Position numbers and translations under genes: made by a program. This document shows, piece by piece, positions 48,055 through 61,220 of a stretch of DNA of 64,000 bases (the stretch's first letter is position 1; the number at the start of each line of letters is the position of its first letter). The DNA comes from Nymphaea colorata. Its lineage: Eukaryota; Streptophyta; Magnoliopsida; Nymphaeales; Nymphaeaceae. Below the pieces are notes generated by a model. It saw nothing but the letters and a program-made list of their open reading frames with translations. It had not been told where the DNA came from and searched no databases. The DNA is taken from the NCBI RefSeq assembly GCF_008831285.2, contig NC_045150.1:8196001-8260000 (forward strand), in the 5' to 3' direction.

Positions 48055-50755
48055 CTCCCTGTGGCGCCATTCTCAACTCCACTTAAAAAGAGCTCCAGAG
48101 CCCTGATTCCAGGCGGGGGTGTGAACGGGTCGAGCTACGTTGGATCTCTGGAAATCCAATTACTCGGTTTTGGATCTTAATACGGATCTTATTACCAATT
48201 ATGGTCTGATTTGGTTGTTACTGCAGCCGAGTACTCAATTTCAGCTAGAAATCCAGAACTAGTTACATCTAAACATTGGATCAAAAACTATTCTGAATTC
48301 AGATTTAAACCCTTGTGCTCGAGTATAAATCCAAGTTCATATTTTATTGAATCAGACTTGTTAATCCTCGGAATCAAAACTTAATCCGATCAATTTCCGA
48401 AACTGCAAGGATTTAACATGACGGTGCTAATAGAAGCAGATATTGGCTGGTTTTGGGGAATTGGATTCAGGATCAGGGTTGCAGCTTTGTGCTTGGCAAA
48501 ACTTATATTTTAAATAATTGAAATTTTACATGTAAATTTTAAAATAATATAGTTTAGTTTATATAAAGATTTTTAAAAATTATATTTCTATTCTTCTTAA
48601 TTTCTTTGTAGCTGTGAAACAATATAAGTCTGCTGAGTTTGATGTAGAAATAAATTTGTTAGAACCAATCAGTTTTAACTTCGCTTGTCTTCAACAAACC
48701 ATTCACTGTCATATTGTCCCATACAAGAAAAAGTTGTGCTCGAGCACTCATAACAAAAGATTTCTCCTTCTGTTTCGGTTTTGAACTGGAGTTGTCAACA
48801 CGTTTCTCCCTCTCTCTCTCTCTAAAGTTGGTAAATCCCATACCACTGATTAAAACTGTTTTTTTTTTTTATTTCAATATAACCTTAAAGAGTAATTTTA
48901 AGAGTAATTTGATGAAAAACATGTATTAAGTTAGTCATTGCTTGACTTTAGTAATGATTTTGTATACATGAAAGAAAAATTAATGGCTCTTATAACATCA
49001 AACTTTTATAGTTGGAAGATTAATTTTTTTTATGAAAATAACTTGAACTAAAACATGATTTATGTTAAACTAATATTTATAGTCACATTTGAAGGTTCAC
49101 ATATAATATAATAGCAATAAAAAATCCAGATGCCAATATAATATAATATAATAGCAACAAAGAAATTAATGATATTATATAAAATGTAATATGACTTTAA
49201 AACAATTTTTACTGATTGTTGCTTACGAGTATCGGTACCATTAATGGAAACATTTTAGATAACATTCCTCACGGTCAGTTCATTCTTTTAATACGATACT
49301 GTTCATACTCCATGCTCTGGTACAGATCACACGTCTGCAGTTTTTGTACAGCCTTTGAATAGTTTGATGAGAAAAATCAACAGTTCCTTCATTTGTCCGG
49401 TTTTCAACAGACAAGCATCTCTGAATTTGGTGAACTCATTTCAGATCAAAGCTTGCTTGTTGATGTGATTCAAAGTAGATGTTTCTTCATGATGTAGAAT
49501 CACAAAACGCATGATTTGAAATCACAGTGATCCCTCACTTTTATGTGACTCAAAGTGGATTGCTAAATCGCATATTTTTTCTATCATGAATGACATGATG
49601 TCAAATCACAGTGATCGAGTGACGACCATTTTCAAATTTTCATTTTTCTTTTTTATGTGATCCAAAATCCAGTTTAATTTATAAATATACGAAACAAATG
49701 TAGTAATTTTGGATTGTTTGACATGCAAAAAGAAAAAAAATTAAATACTGGACAGCAATTCTAGAACTGCTTTATCGTTTTTTCAAAAAGAAAAACTGTG
49801 TTGAATATGATATGAACTCCGATTTTTTAGGTATTTAGTTGTTCAAATCCCACTTGTTTTACATCCTCAACAATAGTCACACATACCAACATGATTTCTT
49901 TTTGTAATATTACATCAGATCAGAATCGTTTAATTTAACAACTTAAGCTTTTATATGAAATTATAAAAAATGAATGCAACACATTGTAAGGTCCAAAAAG
50001 ATAAGGGTTGGTAGGTGGTCACTTTTAGTTTTAAATTTTCATGCATCAACTACTTATACTTTAAAAAAAGAATCATTGATATGAAAGTTGAAATGCAGTA
50101 AGAATAACATTTTAAGACATAAAAAGCAAGCCTTGCACACTCTAAATAATGAAGGGTTGAGTGAAAACTTCCTATTTTTAAGCATTAGGATGAAATACTC
50201 GTTTTACTAATTTAAAAATATGTTTATAATTATTTGAGAACAATTTTTTTTTAGTTTATGTAAATTATTTTTATCTTTTTAAAACTGTCTTCGACATTTT
50301 TCCCGAAGAAGGTTTCAAAAGAAAATTGTGTGGATTTTGTTTCGGATTTTGAGATATTATCAGATTCAATAAGTGGACCCATCCGAACCCAATCCAAGTC
50401 GGTTTACGTCGCGTCACCGAACGCACGAGGATGCTCTCGTAATTTACTTTCCAAACCGGGACTATTATTTGAAACTGTTGTAGCCTGCCTCAGTCTTCGC
50501 CGGCAGTCGACAGAGTCCTTCCCCACGATCTGTCCTCCAAGTTTCCCGGTTCGCTCTGGGGACCCGCCGGATATCCGCCATCATTGCCGGAGTTCACGGT
50601 TTCGGCTTTCTCCTTGGCGGCGCCCATACGGCGATCGCCGGCGAGTCCTCTTTGAGCTACGCAATGGCGGTGGCTCTTTCGTCGTAGTCTCTCTTCTTTC
50701 CTCTTTCTCTTTGTCGTCTTCTTTATCTTTCTTGTTAAGAAAAAATAGGTGAAAA
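48055..50755. other. Intergenic between divergent genes
   Basis: The organelle-protein gene (-) and the UBTD-like gene (+) point away from each other. The left 350 bases contain many GGATC/GAATC/AATCC words like those at 16.6 and 37.8 kb. The middle is AT-rich with nothing recognisable. From about 50380 the composition becomes GC-richer and pyrimidine-rich, as in a promoter/5' UTR. Confidence 0.5.
50664..50687 (+). other. Short uORF in the leader of the UBTD-like gene
   Basis: An ATG in fair context (caATGG) opens a seven-codon frame closed by TAG at 50685-50687, 68 bases before the main ATG. It matters only if transcription starts upstream of it, which the pyrimidine-rich leader suggests but does not prove. 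Confidence 0.35.
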
Positions 50756-51917
50756 ATGGGATGCGTTGGATCTTCGTCGAAGAATGGAGAAGGTTGGTCG
50801 ATAATTAGCTGTTTCTGTTATTTCGTTTAATTATTTCATTGCATCGGGCCTGAATCTTGTCGATCAATGTTCGTCTTCTGTCTTATTCTTTTGGTTTCCC
50901 TCATCTTGTTTGTGCGATGACGTTGATGATCTTTTGGTTCCGTTGGCGTTTCATTTCCTTATCTGCATGTTATTATTTATTAACTTGTATTATATTCTGC
51001 CTCTTTAATTTTGTGGTATCTGATTGAGTAGAGTTGCAGGCTTCTTGGGTACGTCATACGTGGTCAACTATTATCTTAGAAGAAGGATTCCTTTTTTGTT
51101 TTTTTGTTCAAATCTTTACGAGAATTTTGCAGGCGTTCAAGCTAAGCTCTATGTTGTTTAGTTCTTCGCTGATCCTTAATATGTATATCCCGAAAATTTC
51201 TGTAGCATTGGTATCTTATAGAGACAATTACGTATTGTAATCGTTTTCAAATGGGCCAAATCGTCGATGGATTTATGGAAATGGTGAATTAGATATGAAC
51301 AAACTCGGTCAATTCTTCATGAAGCTATTGCTATCGTTTCTAGGGCGCACAGTGGTCTGCTTATTGTCAGAACTTCTGTCTTCCTTGATTACGGATAGTG
51401 GAACGATCTTCTTGCAAGTGAAGGTTTTTAGTTTCATGGTTGATATTGTTTCTTTAGCTTTTGCATAAGACGGACAAGTAATTGTAAAATTAGGCGTAAA
51501 TCATTAGTTTCAGAGAATACATCCGGTCATTCACGAGCAAGATGAAAAATGATTGCGGGCATGCTGTGATCTTGCATATTCTGCTTCATCTGTTTCTATT
51601 GTTGCTAATGTTACACATATGTTTAGGAACCGTGCTTCTTTTGATCTTTTAGTTGGTTCTTTTTAACTGGGTTCTATTTTGTTGAAGAGGATTTATTTCC
51701 CCTGGTTTGGGTGCTGGTACTGTAACTAACTTGTCTGCCCCCAGACATGCCATGCATTTCACAAGTGAAGTGCAAAGTTCCATGTTTGTTCAGATTTTTT
51801 TTCCTTCTATTAAATTTTTTGATGGAAAAGTGCGTGAGCTGCTCTTGTAAAACAGACTAGAGAATTTAGACTTCATTGGCTACTGAAGAAAGTCCCATCC
51901 AAGATATTTGCAACTTC

Positions 51918-51965
<48 letters not shown>

Positions 51966-54900
51966 TACTACTACTACTACTACTACATTGGTAACCATTC
52001 TGAGTGAAAGATTTGTCACTCGCTGAACGTGTACACTCCTGTGTTTTTTCCCCTATTCCCAAGTAGAAACGTGTTTTGTATGTGCATCTGCAATAATATT
52101 GTGTGCATAATCCATCATAAGCACTTGAATTGGGTCCATCTTTTTTGTGCCAAGTGTTTTTGGATTAAGGTTTTAACCAAATCTGAGACACCATCTTATT
52201 AAAGCCCTAAATTGGTGTGGTTGCAATTGTTGTTATTGGAGGTTGAAATGAGACCACATCAAAGAACTTAGCTTGTCTGGTTCTGGTAGAGATTCCAGGT
52301 CAGAAACAGTTCAAAGCTGATACTGGTTGTAGAACAACTGATCAGATTTTATTGCACATATTGACCAGGATACTGCAGGCAACATAATATTAGTAGAATA
52401 ATCATGAGAGAGGGGGTTCCCCTTACCTGCTTCATGATATTTTTGTTATGGGAAGGAAATTAAAATTATTGTTTATAGGTTGTTTCAAGGAGTTTTGTCC
52501 ATGATATTATCAACTTTCAGGATTGTTCTTCAAGGCTTCAAGCAGCCAAAATTCTTATTATAATGCCAGAAATTCCCTTCAACACTGAATATTCCACAGT
52601 GGGGTGGAACCAAGAGCGAGATTTTGTTCTGAAATCAGCTCTTGCCTGCTCTAAATTGATCAAGAAAGTCTCCTTCAAAAAAGATGAGGGGTGTTTAGAT
52701 CCTTATTCCATCTAATAGGAAAGCAAGTAAGAGTTTGCCTCTCAAATCCTCCTTATGATTTTCCTAATGTAATACATCAAATAATGTAGGCTCTTGTGTC
52801 CATTTTGTTATGTTATTGTGATCTAGATATCAGCCCTTAGTTTTTCTGATAGGGATCACCTTTTACTTATTTTACTTGTGCAACACAAATTTTGTTCGAG
52901 AAACTTTTGCATTGTTTTTCTTAATTTAATAGGATAATTGGCATTCTCATCGATGCATACAGCCTTGTGTCAGATTACATGTGATCCACAGCCAAAGCCA
53001 TTTGAGGAAAGAATATTCAAATTTGAATATGTCGCAACTTTAAGATTTATTTTTCAATTCTTTCAAAAATATAAATGTTGAGAGAAAAATGTATAATATG
53101 GTCACTTATTGGAAAGCACGCTTCAGCTAGTCTAACGTGAAATGGATTGACCCTATTAAAAAATTTCAGCTAGTTCAACCAAACAACAGAAAGTTGATAA
53201 TGACTTGGAAGATCTTGGTGATATTATCATTCATTGCAAATTCATCAACTTGCTTAAGAAATGAATAAAAATGAGATACGCAACTATGTGTCTGTACATG
53301 GTTCTATGTGAACATAAAGATAGGCGACTCCCTTCTTGCACATAAAGGATTTTCTATTTTGATGATTACTTCTGATATACATGTCCAACCTTAGAAGGTT
53401 GGTATTCCTAAGGGACAGTTCCTGTGAAGTACTATCAGAATTTTATCTAGATGTGAGTTTGTATACAAGTTACACAAAATAGGATGGCATCTTTGAGTAG
53501 GTCATGTCTATATAAACTATTTAGATATCATTTTACTCAGGTATATGGTTAGTTGTGCTACCCATGACATCAAACATTTGTGACAATCTCAGAATTTCTT
53601 ATGAGAAGAAAATGGGCGGTGCTTTGTTATTGTACAGTGTTGGTATGAAGATCACGTGCCATTGTACAGCTTCTCTCCAAACAACAAGTTTGTCATTTTT
53701 TTTTCTCTAATCACCATCTGTTGCTTCCTTGCTATTTTTACTTTGATAAGTTCTTGAAATCAACTTGTTTCTTCAGCTGGATTACTCTGATCCGGTCTCA
53801 TATGTCATTTTGCATTTTGATAAGTGGAAGGTGAAGTATATAATTTCCATATCTTATTGCAATTGAAAGTAATGTGAGACATGTGGTGTCACTGATTGTG
53901 GTTACATTCTTGTCTGTGAGTTCAAGGCATTAAAATGTAAATCAGACCTGCCAATGTCCATGCTTCTTGCATCTGTATAAATTGAATATGCTGTTCTTTT
54001 TTTTTTTTTTTTTTGGAAATTGTGATAAAGCCAAGAGGATTTGTTTCATTCAGAGACCACCAAAAAGCTAAGGAAACCAAAAGCTTGGAAGCATTCTCAA
54101 CCACTTACTAGAGCACAGCTGAGACAAATGCGTGATGAGTTTTGGGATACAGCTCCCCACTATGGTGGTCAGAAAGGTGAGACATGTTGGGCTTATATTA
54201 TTTGTTCATAAACCTTGAATTTTTTGTTTGCAGATGTGCTTCAGTTACATCAAAGTCATAAAAGTCTTGCCGAATGCCATCCTTGTTCCCTTTCAGGAAA
54301 ACTAGTAAATAAAGTAAATAAATGCATTTCAGGTGTTTCTTGTAATCTGATTGACATGCTAGCACATAAATATGTAATCATTGGAAGAAGTGGAAATCAA
54401 ACGTTGGTAGGGGCAACAGAAATGTTGCTGAATTCTTGTTATCAGATTTATATTCTAGCACATAACTTATTGAATTATCGGAAGAATTGGAAATCAAACA
54501 TTTGTGGGCCAACAGATGTGGTGCTGAAAAGCAATCAAAATAGCATTGGATGATAACTGCAAAAAGATAAGGAAACTAAAGAACCATGTACTTGCACAAG
54601 TAGAAAAGACATATGAACAGAATGTCAATTCTTATCAAATTGGTATGCCTTGCCAAGACAATGATTTGCAAGGGGAACTGTAAGTATAATGGTGTTTTAT
54701 TCTCAATCAGTTCTACTAGTGTAAACAAGCACTTCTCAAATTGAATGGGTGTAGACATGAACTGATTTTTCCATTGTCTGAACCAGAGCTTTACCATTAT
54801 GAATGTATGATAGATTTGCAGTGTTTATCTTAGCTGTATGCACCGTACATATGCACTGTGGCTAAGCAGTGGTCAGTTCCAATCTCATTGAGAACTGTGC

Positions 54901-56443
54901 ATGCTACTGCTGTTTTAGATGTTAAAAGTGCAAAATTTGGTTTCCAATGCAAGAAGTGAGCAAAAGGAACCACGGCCTTGAAAATACTGTCGATTTAGAA
55001 GATTATTTTTTTTCCCAGGAAAGGCAAGTACAGTGTGGGAAACAGTTCAATTATGTTACATATTCTGGACCTTATCAATGTGGAAATGTGCTTGCGCCTA
55101 AGGGAACACATGATTTATTTATAGCAATCACATTCTGTAATCAAAATGCGTGCTTGGAGGTTGAAATTAGCAGATTATCCAATGCGCACGTGAAAGGCAG
55201 CCATTACTCTCTCTCTCTTTGTCCACACACCTTAAATGTATATAGTGCTATACCTATATCACATGGATATGATACAGAAATGGGATGCTATGTCATTTTG
55301 CTGCTGGTTATACCCTTCATATGCAAGTCTTAATGGAAACTTTGAGAAAATGGCTGTACCCTGGTATCTTCAGCCAAATCTATTGTAGACTTAAGATGGG
55401 ATGCCATGCAGCCTTGACATGGTACGTCATCTTCAAAAACTTGGGATGTGGTGACATAGTCATGTGCTTCTGTTATCTGTTATTATGGCAAGTTTCAGAA
55501 AATCGTAGGATAACAGTGCATGTGAAGTTTGCAGTGAAGACCATAAAGGAAATATATACAAAAAAATATTGACTGTGTTCAGCACTGATTTGACTGTCTA
55601 TGAAGTCTGCTGGTTTGTCCTGATCTGTCCAAGAATTGTGTGGTGTCAATACAATAATGCCATGCTGAGTGAATGACTCTTGAGTCTTGATTATCCTTTA
55701 CGCCTAATGGTGAATCAATGCAGTTCCTTGCTATAATCACAAACTGGTCTTCATTTTTTTTTCCCTCATTGTAATTCCCTTCCAACTTGTGCTGTTGACC
55801 AGAAATTTGGGATGCACTTCGAGCAGCAGCTGAAGCTGACCTATCCCTAGCTCAGGCTATTGTTGACAGTGCAGGCATCATTGTTACGAGTGCAGATATG
55901 ACAACCTGCTACGATGAGAGAGGTAAGGCATGCTTTTGCTATGACAATCTTGAATAAAAGACATTGGGTAGCCTTGGATGCTTGGTAGTTTTCAGTCTTT
56001 ATGCAATAATAGTCTGACTTGCTGATGGAGACTGCCAACTTTGGGCAGCAAATCGTACCTCTTTTTTTGTTTCCATTCTGCAGATATAATTAGTTATGCA
56101 GCTTAGGAACTCATAATGGCTAATTTCCTGCCAATTTTTTATTTGTACTTGCTGTGCTACATTACAATCTCAAGTTTGGTCCAGCTAGCTTAGCTTCCGT
56201 TGTGCGCATTAGTTTGGTTTGCACCAGCTAGTTGGCATTAGACGAGCAAATCTGTCCTTCGGTGTCCATGCTGTTTTCTTGTGCACTTCAAGTAACTCAG
56301 CTTCGGATACTGCAATTGCAGCTTGTAACAGTAGTGACAAATGTTGGCCTTTTTATGCTTGTTACTGACAAACTTATGCAGGTGCAAAATATGAGCTGCC
56401 CAAGTACGTCTTAAGCGAGCCAACCAATTTGATAAATGGTTAA
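50756..56443 (+). CDS. UBTD/DC-UbP_N domain protein, myristoylatable
   Basis: Exons 50756-50792, 54054-54176, 55803-55922 and 56382-56443 join through phase-1 GT-AG introns to 113 residues. The N-terminus MGCVGSSSK has Gly2 for N-myristoylation and Cys3 for palmitoylation, predicting membrane attachment. The rest is the UBTD N-terminal (DC-UbP_N) domain with its hallmarks [48 protein letters not shown] and the tail [19 protein letters not shown]. Animal UBTD1/2 carry a C-terminal ubiquitin-like domain after this module; plant members such as Arabidopsis At5g45740 and At1g53400 end here, as this one does. Family role: the domain interacts with ubiquitin-pathway enzymes, so a ubiquitin-related scaffold at membranes is likely. 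The first donor is GTTGGT, less usual but acceptable. Confidence 0.95.
50793..54053 (+). other. Intron 1 of the UBTD-like gene
   Basis: 3.26 kb, AT-rich. It contains a compound microsatellite, (ATT)n changing to (ACT)n, at about 51917-51986, and a poly-T run at about 53998-54014 shortly before the acceptor. No coding exon is seen. Confidence 0.8.
54177..55802 (+). other. Intron 2 of the UBTD-like gene
   Basis: 1.63 kb of AT-rich sequence. Two related segments around 54340-54410 and 54430-54520 (both with TTATCAGATTTATATTCTAGCA-like or GGAAATCAAACG words) look like an old local duplication. No exon is supported. Confidence 0.65.
55923..56381 (+). other. Intron 3 of the UBTD-like gene
   Basis: 459 bases between GAGAG|gtaagg and ttatgcag|GTGC. 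Nothing else is recognised in it. Confidence 0.8.
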
Positions 56444-58109
56444 CAAGGCTTCAACAGGAAGTGTAAATCGTGTACATTGCTTTCCTCTGGTTTGTTGGTG
56501 CTGACTGCAACTGAAAGGTTCCCAAAGATTCCCAAGGTTTGACCATCTACTAGCGACTCCAGACTCCTGTAAACTGTAAATCTTACTGGCAGCCTTTTTT
56601 GTGGGAACACGTTCCTTCTTTGTTTACCCAAGTTTTTTTCATTTGAATGGTCAGCTGTTATCCTCTTAGTAACCAGCGACTTTCTTCAGGATCATCCACG
56701 CTTTTAGTCCATTCAGTACTTTATTATCCTTTACTGGACCCGTCTTTTGTTCATCTAGTTATGTGGTATAGACTGGGTAACTTTGTCTTGTACTTTCTTG
56801 TTTTTCATGGCAATTCTTGGTAATGAACTGGCACTCATAAGGTTGCAAATGGGGTTTTGGTTTGAGAGCTTGTCATTTTTCTCTTGTACTGGATTTGGTT
56901 CATGTCCTAACCTCTAATACATCTAGTTGTTTGTGATGCGACGTCTTTCCGCCCTATTTGCCAGTGAGGTGGGTGTCTCCTGGCACGCTATATTGGGCAC
57001 TTGGACGCGCTAAATGATTCAGACTACACGCGCTCACTTGTTTGGTATTCCACCAATGAAGCCAGACAGTGGACATGTGTCATCCTGGTGATGTTGTACA
57101 TGCGGCACTAGGTGACTTCATCTTATCTTGTCATTGTAAAACAATTGTCACGTAACACCAGCTTCATGGGTCTTACCATTTCCATTGTCGCGGTGTGTTG
57201 GACCTTGAATAGGGTCTCATATGCTTAGAAAAGGGATTCAGGTCAGGGAAGTGCTCGGTCTCGGTAGCGGTATGGTTTCTGGAACTCTTGCATTAGGTCC
57301 AGAAATTTTAGTTAAAACTTCAAAAAGAGATTTTTTGCTTCATGAACATCTTAAAACGTTCAGATTGAGACACGAGTTATTAAGTGAACGACAGTTAATT
57401 TGCAGGAGAATGCATTCGGATAAGACAAGAAACGGAAAAAGGAAACCAGTTTGAACCTTAAAAGCCTAATAAAGATTTGTCATCGAATTAATGGTTACAG
57501 ATTAACAAAGTTTAATTGAAAAGGAATGAAAAACAAGATAGAAGAAGGGAGAAGATTTTTGTCAAGAAGCAGAATTCAAAAGTTCAGAATTGGGGGAATG
57601 AAAGGTAGGAAGAGAAGTCTCGGAGATGGGTCAATTTGCAATGTTTTTACCAAAGACCAACAAAACTGTTTCAATTTATTCCACCTGTCCCGTCATGCCC
57701 ATGAAGAACGGTGCAAGCCATGCCATGCCAGAATGTCGACATGATTCAATAAGAATCAACAACTAAAGGAGAAAAGGCGCTCTTGAAGTATAATATGAAG
57801 AACACAAATAACATCAATTAAATGAGTGGATCTTCCTTTTGGGGAGGATCTTTAGGCCTGTATGAGGAAGCTCGCAGTGATCAATGGAGGCATGAGTGAA
57901 TCAAGTCCACCAAAACTCTTGCAAAACAACCCTCAAAACGTGGCTTTGAACAATGTGAAGAGACTTACAAGTTACGACCGATCGATAAAGAAGCGTGTGG
58001 ATCAATAAAGGCCCAATCTGTGGAATTCCTGTAGTTACAAAATTTGGGGCAAGCTCGTTTCGGGGGTTTTGATGAAACGACTGCTCAAAAAGCTGCCTTC
58101 ATATAAAAG
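56444..58109. other. 3' flank of the UBTD-like gene and intergenic DNA
   Basis: The left part is probably 3' UTR. Frames at about 57221-57454 and 57526-57744 are open but show no motif. No gene is called. Confidence 0.5.
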
Positions 58110-58281
58110 CAGTGGCGTAGAGGTGTGTGCAATTCCACACATCAGCCCACAAAAATTGCTTGATTTATATGTTGATACCTTCCCAATTTTTTATTTGATT
58201 CCATATGAATGCTTCTTAAATCTTAAAGATTAAAAGTTAAAGGTTAGCGCCCCTAGCTAGAAATTTCTGGCTCCGCTGCTA
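58110..58281. mobile_element. MITE-like element, CAGTGGCG ends
   Basis: A 172-bp block starts CAGTGGCGTAG and ends GGCTCCGCTGCTAC, imperfect inverted ends like the element at 37.2 kb. The flanks TATAAAAG and ATGAAAG are similar and might be an eroded 8-bp target duplication, consistent with a hAT-type MITE. Confidence 0.45.
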
Positions 58282-59767
58282 CATGAAAGCTTCCTCAATG
58301 AAAAAGGGCAACCACAATCCACCTTCAATCCAGCAGTAAAATTGCATTTGGTCCCAAAAACCAGTTTGGGAAAGTCTACTTTTACCTGTTGGTACTTTCT
58401 TTTTTACCACCATGCTTGTCAACAATGCCGGTAAAGATCACCACCTTCCAAGCTACCTCTGGCACCGATAGATGATGGGCATATCTGCTGTTCTTACAAT
58501 GACCACTGATCCCGTCGGCAGAAATCCTGCGCAACATTAATGGTGCTCAAGGAAATCTTCATGCCTTGGTCGACGACTGCCGGCATCGGCATCCACACCT
58601 GCTCTCCTCCAATGTCACGGCGCCACCGGTGGAGCCAGAAATTTTACCTGAAAGGGGTTGTAATTTAATTTCTTTAAATTCTTTAGGAGCATTATATATA
58701 TAAACAATCTAATATATCAAAGCATTGACATAAAATTAAACCAACTTCGTGAGGCTGGTTGTGGGCAACCAGCCATCCCATCAGTGTTTCAGCATAGTGC
58801 ATGTAGATTTCTAAATGTAGTCAAGGTTCAACTTTCCGGAGCTCTTTGGGCCAACCATGTGGATCCATGTTCATCACAAGCAGGACCGGCGGTATCATCA
58901 AAATCAGAAGTTGAACGGATGCGATCGACAAAAAGCCGGCCATTGACTCTGCCGCCCAAGTGGGCGGCCAAATTTAATTCTCATGCTTGGTTCCATGTCA
59001 ATGGAAACGTAAGTGCATAGCCATTGAATTTGTTATAAAGAGACACCACAGCATTCAATTGGCCCACGTCCTTGAACCGGACGCTTTTAATACCAAATTC
59101 CTATTTTGAAGAACTATCGAAGTTGTTCCATCAAATTCTTGCCAATCTGAAAATAAGCCAGCAGAATCGTGGAAACCGGCAGAGACAGAGACTGTGGGCT
59201 TGCGGTTAGATCTGCCGGTCGTCTGAATTTCTCACTGAAACAGGTTCAGTGTGAAGGCAGGAAGTTCAGATGCTTCCTGTATGGATTGATTGTTGACTGG
59301 CTGACTTTTGAACATGTGTGAAGCAGCATCAGCATGGAATCTGAGCTCTCCGGCCTCTCATATACGACCACAGAAACTTTCCTTCGTTGCCGTCCAAGCG
59401 TGGCAGACGATATTCTCTGTCTCGTCAATGGGATAAACCGGGATAATCCCCCCAGGGGATGTTGTACACGTTACAGGCGCTCAACTTGTCCTATAATGAC
59501 AAAAACATGCTCAAGTTTCTACTTTTTTCATTTCACCGCCTCGGACTTCCATTTCGGAACTTTTCGTGTGACATTTTTTACTGATAACTCCCAAATTGAT
59601 AACTGGTTAAGAGAAAACAAAAAGAGTGGTAAAAATGAATGAAGTTTAACATATAACCTGCTGAGTATTTTTGATTGATTTTTTAGTTTAGGTGGCAAAT
59701 AGGAGTATCACAACAAAAGGTTGGGTCACGCTTTCTACATGGTCATATCAAGTTTAAAAGTACATGA
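58282..59767. other. Intergenic with weak coding-like fragments
   Basis: Two GC-richer pieces, about 58430-58620 and 58790-59020, have open frames on both strands (for example AAHLGGRVNGRLFVDRIRS on the minus strand). They may be remnants of a decayed gene, but I recognise no family and see no intact frame. Confidence 0.35.
58623..58772. mobile_element. MITE-like copy related to 61.2 kb
   Basis: Starts CACCGGTGGAGCCAGAAATTTT and continues through an AT-rich body to GTGAGGCTGGTT. The body aligns with 61221-61360 (shared AGAAATTTT, AATATATCAAA, ACATAAA and GTGAGGCTG in the same order), so the two are divergent copies of one family. Confidence 0.55.
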
Positions 59768-59912
59768 TATTATTAACGACAATTTATGGGGAGCATTAAC
59801 GACGATTTATGGCGTAATAGCAGTTCAAGCTGTCTTTAACAATGATATGTAGTGCTTTGAGCGATGTGTTTTTTTAATTTTAGCCAACTAATAACATTTG
59901 ACATTTAATTCA

Positions 59913-59971
<59 letters not shown>

Positions 59972-60340
59972 TGATTGGTAAGATACCACTTGGGTTAGGA
60001 ATAAAAATCAGACATCTTAAATTCAAGTAAAAAAATGTTCTAAACAAAATGTCAAGCTTCTAATGTGTTTACAAACCCTAATTTAATATCAATGAAGTTT
60101 CAGTTCAAAGCCATTTTTATAAAAATAATTGATCTTCATACCATCCAAATTTTGATGTTATAGGATCAGTTCATTTTTTACTATTAAAAAAACATTATTT
60201 AAGTAAGAGCGCAGCTAACCTATTGTATATTTCTTATCATCTGACTCTGAAGATTATATATATGTATATATATATAAGTATAGATTGCAAAAAAGAGTAT
60301 TTTAATAATTAATTTTAATTAGTCTGGTTTTTTTTGTCTC

Positions 60341-60416
<76 letters not shown>

Positions 60417-60640
60417 ACTTAATTTATAATTGAAGCTCATAATAGTTTTGTGCGCCCGTCATGGTCACCATTTGTAAACATTGGAGTGGTTAGAGGAACA
60501 GGAGAGTAGATGCACCAGATTGAACAATCAACTCAACAAGCAACAGAGATCAGGAAAAATACAATCACGTGTGATGCAATATTCCACCACCTCTCCAATC
60601 ATCTGCATAGAAAACAAAAGAAGAGGACAAAAGATCAAAC
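59768..60640. repeat. Dispersed repeat, copy A
   Basis: Left arm 59768-59930 (GGAGCATTAACGACGATTTA and following) and right arm about 60447-60640 (TGGTCACCATTTGTAAACAT and following) match the arms of a second copy at 63488-64000 in the same order and orientation. Long (AT)n tracts at about 59921-59968 and 60343-60413 lie between the arms. No coding frame is seen. Confidence 0.75.
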
Positions 60641-60754
60641 ATAGTTGCTTTGGCTTCATTAGATCCAAGGGAAATGATGCCTCCTACTGTTTAAACAAAT
60701 CCCAGAGAGCCAAAATACATGCAGCATTATCAGGGATGCACAATGACTCGAAAT

Positions 60755-61135
60755 CGCCCATGTAAGCTTGACTAGAGCTCGACTCGCTTAATAAATGAGC
60801 CGAGCTAGAGCTTGAGTTAAAACTCGAGTTATAAATGAGTCAAGTTTAAGTTACATGAGCTAGACTAGTTTTAACTCAACTCGGCCCACGTTATTCATGT
60901 TTCTTAACCTTTAGAGATATGTTGGCATTTATGAAGAATTTTAACTCCCTTTTGTTTTTTCTTTTTTATTTAAAAAAAAAAATGAATCAAGTGTCATGAG
61001 TTTAAATGAGTCAAACTCAAGCTCGAACATGGTTTACTGAGTCAAGCTCGAGCTCACCTTATAAAGCTCGACTTGAATTCGAGTCAAGCTCAAGCAGAGC
61101 AATATGTCACTCACGCTCCCCGAGCTTGCTGTACG
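60755..61135. repeat. GAGCTCGA/GAGTCAAGCTCG-rich inverted repeat
   Basis: The words GAGCTCGACTC, ACTCGAGTT, GAGTCAAGCTCGAGC and GCTCGACTTGA recur in both orientations on both sides of an AT-rich centre with a poly-A run at about 60970. The two sides can pair over long stretches, so this is a foldback-like element or a decayed palindromic repeat. Confidence 0.6.
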
Positions 61136-61220
61136 TTCCTAACTGCATGAAATCTACATGTTAAACAAGATTGAGCATTTTCAAGGTCCAAAAAAAAAGG
61201 ACAAGATGTATGGTAAAATT

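Noticed and set aside
50330-50752. 140-codon frame just upstream of the UBTD-like gene
   Set aside because: Begins at GTG rather than ATG, has no recognisable domain and overlaps the expected leader; its stop precedes the true ATG.
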